Below, piece by piece: positions 23,837-29,431 of a stretch of DNA of 32,198 nt. The position numbers were made by a program, and so were the translations under genes. The notes beneath the pieces are model-generated. The model worked only from the letters and a program-made list of their open reading frames with translations. It was not told the origin of the DNA and searched no databases. Source of the DNA: a bacterium. GTDB taxonomy: Bacteria > Bdellovibrionota_C > UBA2361 > SZUA-149 > JAEUWB01. The DNA lies in assembly GCA_016786595.1 (NCBI GenBank), contig JAEUWB010000007.1, forward strand, positions 1 to 32,198, read 5' to 3'. How positions within the stretch are numbered: the first letter of the stretch is position 1; every line of letters starts with the position of its first letter.

Positions 23837-24103
23837 ATGGAAAATAGCTATGATCTTAGTTTAATTTCTTCTGCCTTTGGCTTGGTTCTACAACTGGCAC
23901 TACCGCTTTTAGCAATTACCTTACTTGGTGCGTTAATACTTGGAATTATCCAGACCGCAACACAAATTCAAGATGATTCAATTAAATTCACTGGGAAATT
24001 TATTGCAGGATTTTGCGCTTTAATGCTTTTCGGCCTTTCTACGCTACGCACTTTAACTGCCTATGCCGTGCGCTTGTGGGGAGATGTGCAGTGGTACCAG
24101 TAG
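23837..24103 (+). CDS. sctS: SctS, T3SS export pore protein (FliQ family)
   Basis: This 88-residue protein with two membrane hairpin helices (about 14-40 and 52-75) has the exact usual length of SctS. LLALGAL-type and QTATQIQDDSIKFTGKF motifs in the loop between the helices match the family pattern GIIQAATQIQE. A longer frame from a TTG at 23774 would lie inside sctR and is not needed; the ATG at 23837 has GGGGTG about 10 bases upstream. It follows the sctR stop by 20 bp and overlaps sctT by 13 bp. Confidence 0.92.
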   Translation: MENSYDLSLISSAFGLVLQLALPLLAITLLGALILGIIQTATQIQDDSIKFTGKFIAGFCALMLFGLSTLRTLTAYAVRLWGDVQWYQ

Positions 24104-24822
24104 TTCCCTTAGAGTTTCCACAGTTTATCTCTCAGTCGCCAGCAGGTCTCGAGTTTCTAACGCGCATTATTGGAATGAGTATTGTCCTGGCAGCAAGCTC
24201 TGTTACGTTACTCTCGATTTGTCTGGCAAGTTGCTTTGGAATTTCTATCGCCTATTTTGGTTTGCCATTTGCCACTCAGCTGACCAATCATGGTCCAGCG
24301 TTACTTTTGGCAGAAGGTCTGTATTTCGGAGCATTGCTGCAACTGGGTATTTTTAGCGCGCTGCTCCTTGGCAGCTGGATTGAGGGTATGTTGGGATTAA
24401 ACTTAAAACAAATCAATTGGAACAAGAGCGCAACGGGGCCATTAGTGGTGTTGCTGTATTTGGCCATTTTTAGCAGTGGGCTCAGTCAATATTTATTTCA
24501 ACAGTTACTGAGCGGACTGCTTGCTGGCCTGCCCTGGCAAGCTGAACAAATCTTAATGAGTCTGATTCGATTGGTTGCGCAAGCATTCTCAATTAGCGCC
24601 AGTGTTTGCCTGCCGTTAATGCTGCTTGTGCTTAGCTGCGATTTGCTGTTGGGGGCGATTTCGCGCATCTATCAGGATTTTTTTACAGTCAACACTACAG
24701 CTGCGTTGCGTCTCCAGTTAGTTATGCTGATTGTAGTGATTTTACTGCCGAGCATTGCCCTGCGAATGTTGCCCGAAGTTTTTAAAGTCAGTCGAGCGGA
24801 GTTAGACGGAGTGCCAAGATAG
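24091..24822 (+). CDS. sctT: SctT, T3SS export pore protein (FliR family)
   Basis: This 243-residue protein has six or so hydrophobic segments. The C-terminal half carries the FliR/SctT pattern FSISASVCLPLMLLVLSCDLLLGAISR. SctT closes the SctR-SctS helical pore. The open frame extends upstream to 24013 inside sctS, but the GTG at 24091 is preferred because GTGGGGAG lies 8 bases upstream and the resulting N-terminus has normal length. It is translationally coupled to sctS by the overlap. It is followed, after 60 bp, by sctU. Confidence 0.92.
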   Translation: MVPVVPLEFPQFISQSPAGLEFLTRIIGMSIVLAASSVTLLSICLASCFGISIAYFGLPFATQLTNHGPALLLAEGLYFGALLQLGIFSALLLGSWIEGMLGLNLKQINWNKSATGPLVVLLYLAIFSSGLSQYLFQQLLSGLLAGLPWQAEQILMSLIRLVAQAFSISASVCLPLMLLVLSCDLLLGAISRIYQDFFTVNTTAALRLQLVMLIVVILLPSIALRMLPEVFKVSRAELDGVPR

Positions 24823-24882
24823 CTGTTGCTGAAGATTTTAGTGTAAGCACTCAGTCTAACTAAGTGCCCTGAGGTAGTTACA

Positions 24883-25602
24883 GTGTCGAGTGAAAATCGC
24901 CCATACCCCCTAAGCTCGAGTAAGCGTGATCGCCTGCGCGCACAAGGAATTTTTCCACAAAGCGACTTACTAGTTGAAGCCTTGCGTTTGTGTGGCTTTT
25001 TATTGGTTTTGGCGTTTATGCTTCCACCGATGCTGCAGGGACTCTTGAATTTTGCTACTAAAGCATTTGCAAATTCCAACCTGCGTCAGGACCTCTGGTC
25101 AGTTGATTTTCTGGGATTCGGGGTGCAAATCTCCCAAGCCTTACTGGTGTTGATTGGCTTGCGGTTTTTGATTGGTTTGCTGCAATCTCGTTTTTTAATC
25201 GACTTTCGTTTGCTGGGGGTAAATTTGGGGCGTCTGGTTCAAGGTTTTCGTGGCTCGTTCAGGCGCGGGCTAAATGCGATGCTCTCGACGGTTATCGCCT
25301 GTCTGGCTTTATGCTTAGCATTTTATTATCTAGCGAGTAGGTCTAAGCAACTTGCCGAAGAAGCCTTAACTAGTGCAAATTTACTGACAACATCTGCATT
25401 ATTTAATAAGTTCTTGTGGACTGCTGGTGGGCTTTGCTGCATTGCAGTAGTGCTGGGCATCTTTGGATACGCTCTGCGCCGAGTTTTATTTTTCAAGGCG
25501 CATGCGATGACGCGTGAAGAAGTTGAGTCGGAGCGGCGCGAAGAAGAGATGTCAGATTTGATGCGTTCCAGCGTTCGTGAGCGTTCGCAGATCAATAAGT
25601 AA
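24883..25602 (+). CDS. sctU: SctU, C-terminally truncated T3SS switch protein (FlhB family)
   Basis: At 239 residues it is about two thirds of the usual 340-380. The N-terminus (SSSKRDRLRAQGIFPQS) matches the KLRDAREKGQ-type start of SctU. Four membrane segments lie at about 36-56, 80-105, 140-160 and 185-210. The conserved linker follows (HAMTREEVESERREEE, then LMRSSVRERSQ), as in FlhB where it reads MTKQEVKDEYK. The protein then stops. The cytoplasmic domain with the self-cleaving Asn-Pro-Thr-His, which switches substrate class, is missing. Only 51 bp separate the stop from the next gene, so there is no room for a frameshifted remnant. The GTG start has TGAGGTAG upstream. The pore-gating part is kept, the substrate switch is lost. 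Confidence 0.9.
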   Translation: MSSENRPYPLSSSKRDRLRAQGIFPQSDLLVEALRLCGFLLVLAFMLPPMLQGLLNFATKAFANSNLRQDLWSVDFLGFGVQISQALLVLIGLRFLIGLLQSRFLIDFRLLGVNLGRLVQGFRGSFRRGLNAMLSTVIACLALCLAFYYLASRSKQLAEEALTSANLLTTSALFNKFLWTAGGLCCIAVVLGIFGYALRRVLFFKAHAMTREEVESERREEEMSDLMRSSVRERSQINK

Positions 25603-25653
25603 ACCAGCAATAGCACGCAGAATACTGTACGGAACTTAACTTAGATAGAATTA

Positions 25654-26379
25654 ATGGCTTTTGACCGTGATCTAAATAACAAAGAACAAATTATAGATGA
25701 AAATCTATCTCGGGGCGTCACGTCCAGACCCAGCACTGAGGCGGCAGTGCTGAAAACTAACTCTGCTTTAAGTTACGCCCATTTAGATCTGCTAGCGAAG
25801 GCTCCGGTAGCAGCTTTGTTGCCCAGAATCGAGGCCTTGAATGTTCCGGTGCACGCGCCAATTTTCTTCCAAGCGCGACTGAATCAATTACTAAGCGGGC
25901 ATTCAAGTGAGCTGCAGCATGAAGTGGGAATGCTTCGACAAGTGTTAACCTGGCTTGGTCGTGGAGGCACAACTGAAATTCCAACAGCAACTTTTTACAC
26001 AACAGCTGATCTAATTTTAATTTATGAAGTTGGGAGGTTATATTATCTACTTGGATATTTTGCTGCGGCGGAGAGAATTTTCCTTGGTTTGTCTCAGCTC
26101 GATCATGGTCTGACAGCTTCGCGACTTGGTTTGGGATTATGTAAACTCGAAAATTCTTTATATGACGATGCGCTACATATTTTGCGAGAAGTTTGCACTT
26201 CTGGGCACTATCAATTGCCGGGCAAGTGTGCGCTGGTAGCCCTGTTTGTTAATGCTGGTGAATTATCGCGTGCTAAGTCCTTACTGCTTGAATTAGCTCC
26301 GGAACTTGAGTCTCAAGCCGTGCCCGGACTGCTTAGGAAATTTTGGGAAATCTTTTCCCTGCGGTGTGAAGGCCGTTAA
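25654..26379 (+). CDS. TPR-like protein, possible T3SS chaperone
   Basis: This 241-residue soluble protein ends the operon. Residues 105-225 are helical with TPR-like pairs: VGRLYYLLGYFAAAERIFLG, then LGLGLCKLENSLYDDALHIL and LVALFVNAGELSRAKSLLLE. The N-terminal 100 residues are polar and give no clear domain. Class II T3SS chaperones (SycD/SctG-like) are TPR proteins that bind translocators, so the position right after sctU makes that role attractive, though the protein is longer than a typical SycD (about 165). The start ATG lacks a strong ribosome binding site. The gap to sctU is 51 bp. Confidence 0.65.
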   Translation: MAFDRDLNNKEQIIDENLSRGVTSRPSTEAAVLKTNSALSYAHLDLLAKAPVAALLPRIEALNVPVHAPIFFQARLNQLLSGHSSELQHEVGMLRQVLTWLGRGGTTEIPTATFYTTADLILIYEVGRLYYLLGYFAAAERIFLGLSQLDHGLTASRLGLGLCKLENSLYDDALHILREVCTSGHYQLPGKCALVALFVNAGELSRAKSLLLELAPELESQAVPGLLRKFWEIFSLRCEGR

Positions 26380-26464
26380 TGCTCTGAAACTCGAATTCAA
26401 ACGCTAAAATTAAATCAATAAATACAAATAGTTAGATAGTCGGGAATGTATTTATATTTGAAAT

Positions 26465-26493
26465 TTGAAGACTTGAATTAACTAGTATATAAG
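26465..26493 (+). promoter_or_regulatory. Putative sigma-70-type promoter of rpsO-pnp
   Basis: TTGAAG at 26465-26470 and TATAAG at 26488-26493 are separated by 17 bases, matching 4 of 6 and 5 of 6 consensus positions. This would start transcription about 40 bases before the rpsO ATG. It lies in the 161-bp gap after the secretion operon, where a separate promoter for the housekeeping pair is expected. Confidence 0.45.
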
Positions 26494-26540
26494 TGCGGGC
26501 GATTCGAAGAGTATAAAATAAGTAGAAGCAAAGGAAAGAT

Positions 26541-26810
26541 ATGGGTCTAACAACCACACAAAAAGATGAAGTAGTTTCAACATTTCGCAAGCACGCTAGC
26601 GATACTGGTTCTAGTGAAGTGCAAATTGCGTTGATCACCCGCAGACTTAATGATCTTCAGGCGCACTTTGAGGCGAATAAGAAAGATCACCACTCACGTC
26701 GCGGATTACTTAAGATGGTCGGTCGGCGTCGCCGCTTATTAGACTACTTAAAGAGCACAAATATCCAAGGCTATCGCTCAATCATTGAGCAGCTTGGTAT
26801 TCGTAAGTAA
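26541..26810 (+). CDS. rpsO: 30S ribosomal protein S15
   Basis: This 89-residue primary rRNA-binding protein of the small subunit is full length. Conserved features are [19 protein letters not shown] in the first half and [20 protein letters not shown], then LDYL, in the second. Some residues (His and Ser in DHHSRRGL, Gly-Ser-Ser) contact 16S rRNA. AAAGGAAAG precedes the ATG. It is followed by pnp, the most common bacterial arrangement. Confidence 0.98.
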   Translation: MGLTTTQKDEVVSTFRKHASDTGSSEVQIALITRRLNDLQAHFEANKKDHHSRRGLLKMVGRRRRLLDYLKSTNIQGYRSIIEQLGIRK

Positions 26811-26827
26811 TTGCGAGTTATTTCATG

Positions 26828-26882
26828 GAGCAAGCATAGATTATCCCAGGTCTAAGTTACCTGAGGTTAAGTGCACTTGCTC
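26828..26882 (+). ncRNA. rpsO-pnp intercistronic hairpin
   Basis: GAGCAAG (26828-26834) pairs with CTTGCTC (26876-26882), and inside it CAGGT (26847-26851) pairs with ACCTG (26859-26863). There is no T run, so it is not a simple terminator. In Escherichia coli the rpsO-pnp gap carries a long stem cut by RNase III that lets PNPase control its own mRNA. This stem may play the same part; that is inference from position. Confidence 0.5.
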
Positions 26883-26925
26883 GTAGATCGAACGATTAAT
26901 TTTCAAAAGATAAAAATAGGTAAAT

Positions 26926-29022
26926 ATGGCTGAATTATTAAGCACTCAATTAAAGAAAACCGTTACACTCCCGTTCCACGGGTCAGAAATTTCCTTCGAA
27001 ACAGGCTGGGTTGCAAAGCAAGCTGGTGGTGCAGTGATTGTGCGCGCTGGAGAAACGATGGTGCTGGTTACGGTCTGTCGCGCTGATGCCAAGCCCGACC
27101 AGAGCTTTTTCCCACTCACTGTGGAATATCAAGAAAAGGCCTATGCAGCAGGAAAAATTCCTGGTGGATTTTTCCGTCGTGAAGCAAAGCCTAGTGAAGG
27201 CGAAATCTTAACTTGCCGCTTAATTGATAGGCCAATTCGCCCACTTTTCCCGGACGGTTACTATGATGAAATTCAAGTGATCTGTACTGTGCTTTCCGCT
27301 GACGGCATAAATAGCCCAGATGTTTTGGCAATCTGCGGAGCGTCAGCAGCTTTGCATATTTCTGACATCCCATTCCAAGGTCCAATTGCTGGAGTTCGTG
27401 TCGGACGTTTAGGGGGACAATTTGTAATTAATCCATCACGTGAAGACTTAGCCCGCTCAGACATGGATTTTATTGTCGCTGGGACGAAAGATGCGATTGT
27501 GATGGTTGAAGGTGCCGCGCAATTTGTACCGGAAAAAGACGTTGTTGACGCGCTATTTTTCGGCCATGAAGAAATTAAAAAGCTCTGCGCCTTACAGGAA
27601 GAGCTACGTAAGCAAGCTGGTAAAGCAAAAATGGAGGTTAAGCTTGTAACTGTTCCAGCAGAAATTACTGCACGCGTAAAAACTCTAGCTTACGATCAAT
27701 TAAAACAAGCTTTAGCGATTTTATCCAAAGCTGAACGCAGAGATGCATTGTCTGCTACTACAAGCTCAACCTTGGAAACTTTAAAGCTTGAGTTTCCAGA
27801 AGGCGAGCGGATGATCAAAAATGAACTCGAGCGATTTGCCGGAGAAATCATGCGCAATCGTGTGCTCGATGAGAAAGTTCGCATGGATGGCCGAAAATTT
27901 GCTGATATTCGTCCAATTGAATGTGAAGTCGCGGTGATTCCACGGGCTCATGGTTCTGCTCTCTTTACTCGCGGTGAAACTCAAGGCTTTGTGACTACAA
28001 CTTTGGGAAGTTCGACTGACGCCCAAAAAATTGATGGCTTAACTGAAACAGCTGAAAAAACCTTTATGCTGCATTACAACTTTCCTCCGTTTTCTACCGG
28101 GGAAGTGAAAAACATCAGAGGCACGGGGCGTCGCGAAATTGGTCACGGCGTGCTGGCTGAGAGAGCTTTAAGGGCTGTTGTACCTCAAGATAAGGACTTT
28201 CCGTTTGTAATTCGTATTGTCTCGGACATCACTGAATCCAATGGCTCTAGCTCAATGGCCACAGTTTGCGGCGGCAGTATGTCATTGATGGATGCTGGTG
28301 TGAAAATTAAAGATCCAGTAGCTGGGGTAGCAATGGGTCTGATTAAAGAAGGCACTCGAGTTGCAGTTCTTTCTGATATTTTAGGTGACGAGGACCATTT
28401 GGGCGACATGGACTTTAAAGTCTGCGGCACCAAAGATGGTATTACAGCGCTACAAATGGATATCAAATGTGATGGTCTCGACCGTAATATTATGACCACT
28501 GCACTTGATCAAGCTTGTGCTGGTCGTTTACACATTCTTGGTGAAATGGCTAAGGCGATCACTAAACCACGCGAAGCGATGAGTCAGTATGCTCCGCAAG
28601 TTGAAATCATGAAAATTAAACCGGACAAAATCCGTGAGGTGATTGGACCGGGTGGTAAAATGATTAAATCCATTGTTGAAGAGACTGGCGTTAAGATTGA
28701 TGTCAGCGATGATGGCACAGTTAAGATTTTCTCAACAGACCGCGTGCAATCAATGCGTGCCAAGGAAATTATCCTGGGGATTGTTGAAGAAGCTGAAGTT
28801 GGAAAACTTTATACTGGTGTTGTGAAGCGTATTACTGACTTTGGAGCATTCATTGAAATTCTTCCGGGTGTAGACGGACTGCTACACATTTCGCAAATTG
28901 CTGCTGAAGGACGTGTTAATCAGGTGACTGATGTGATGCGTGAAGGTGAGGAAGTGCAAGTGAAGGTCGTGGAAATTGACCGTCAGGGACGTGTGCGTCT
29001 TTCCCAGAAAGAAATGAATTAA
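26926..29022 (+). CDS. pnp: Polyribonucleotide nucleotidyltransferase (PNPase)
   Basis: This is the 3'-5' phosphorolytic exoribonuclease, a trimer that also forms part of the RNA degradosome. Its 698 residues hold two RNase PH-like halves: the first starts at FHGSEISFETG, and the second contains PRAHGSALFTRGETQ and DILGDEDHLGDMDFK, where the Asp residues bind metal. They are separated by the helical linker. A KH domain (EVIGPGGKMIKSI) lies at about 560-620 and an S1 domain (VKRITDFGAFIEI, GLLHISQI) at about 625-696. The gene ends right after S1 without the acidic tail some species have. A GATAAAAATAGG region lies upstream; the start fits family length. Confidence 0.98.
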   Translation: MAELLSTQLKKTVTLPFHGSEISFETGWVAKQAGGAVIVRAGETMVLVTVCRADAKPDQSFFPLTVEYQEKAYAAGKIPGGFFRREAKPSEGEILTCRLIDRPIRPLFPDGYYDEIQVICTVLSADGINSPDVLAICGASAALHISDIPFQGPIAGVRVGRLGGQFVINPSREDLARSDMDFIVAGTKDAIVMVEGAAQFVPEKDVVDALFFGHEEIKKLCALQEELRKQAGKAKMEVKLVTVPAEITARVKTLAYDQLKQALAILSKAERRDALSATTSSTLETLKLEFPEGERMIKNELERFAGEIMRNRVLDEKVRMDGRKFADIRPIECEVAVIPRAHGSALFTRGETQGFVTTTLGSSTDAQKIDGLTETAEKTFMLHYNFPPFSTGEVKNIRGTGRREIGHGVLAERALRAVVPQDKDFPFVIRIVSDITESNGSSSMATVCGGSMSLMDAGVKIKDPVAGVAMGLIKEGTRVAVLSDILGDEDHLGDMDFKVCGTKDGITALQMDIKCDGLDRNIMTTALDQACAGRLHILGEMAKAITKPREAMSQYAPQVEIMKIKPDKIREVIGPGGKMIKSIVEETGVKIDVSDDGTVKIFSTDRVQSMRAKEIILGIVEEAEVGKLYTGVVKRITDFGAFIEILPGVDGLLHISQIAAEGRVNQVTDVMREGEEVQVKVVEIDRQGRVRLSQKEMN

Positions 29023-29150
29023 AAATGAAGGGCCGCTCTTGGCCAAATACTACGTTGCGGGAACTTTTTCAAATTTCATGTATTTTAATACATTGGAAAT
29101 TTGGAAAAATTCCCGCGCCTCGTCTTTGACTCAAAACCGGCCCTTCATTT
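29023..29150. repeat. Nested palindrome after pnp
   Basis: An outer perfect 13-bp inverted repeat, AAATGAAGGGCCG (29023-29035) and CGGCCCTTCATTT (29138-29150), encloses two unpaired 21-base stretches. An inner near-perfect hairpin (29057-29116) has arms of about 28 bases starting GCGGGAA and ending TTCCCGC around a 2-base loop. The outer repeat starts immediately after the pnp stop. It can act as a terminator (the right arm ends in TTT, a weak tract) or as an mRNA stabiliser, or it can be a small mobile palindromic element. No target-site duplication is evident. Confidence 0.7.
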
Positions 29151-29431
29151 CTATGAATGCAGATGGTCCCAGGGTCTAAATTTTTTTATTTACGCATAGA
29201 TCTATGGTCTTTTAATATTTACCTCAACAAATCAATTAGTTAATAACCTTGTTCCAATTTGCGGGCATTTGTTCGCATAAATCCTAACATAAAATTAATT
29301 GTTACTAGACCTTCGAAAGCTTGACACGGGGGGGGGGTAGGTAATTTAAGAAGTAGCGCATAGAAGTTACGAGGTGCGATTGCCTGCCAGTGCAGCTTGT
29401 AGCAAGTATGATTATGCAAGGGGGAGTATGT
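29151..29431 (+). promoter_or_regulatory. Promoter region of the YD-repeat gene, with a G10 tract
   Basis: TTGACA at 29321-29326 is a perfect -35 box. It is followed by C and a run of ten G (29328-29337), then TAATTT at 29342-29347 or ATTTAA at 29344-29349 as weak -10 candidates, with spacing 15 or 17. A poly-G run inside a promoter spacer is a known phase-variation layout, for example at the Neisseria porA promoter. A good ribosome binding site (GGGGGAG, about 29420-29426) precedes the ATG at 29432. The rest of the gap, 29151-29320, is AT-rich with nothing recognised. Confidence 0.45.

Noticed and set aside
24013-24090. Upstream extension of sctT inside sctS
   Set aside because: The GTG at 24091 has a well-spaced ribosome binding site and gives a normal SctT N-terminus; the extension is out-of-frame sctS sequence.
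24672-25079. 135-codon minus-strand frame across the sctT-sctU junction
   Set aside because: It lies opposite two well-supported membrane protein genes and has no protein family features.
25603-25653. Possible frameshifted remnant of the SctU NPTH domain
   Set aside because: The gap is only 51 bp, and neither it nor the following protein contains NPTH-like sequence in any frame I read.
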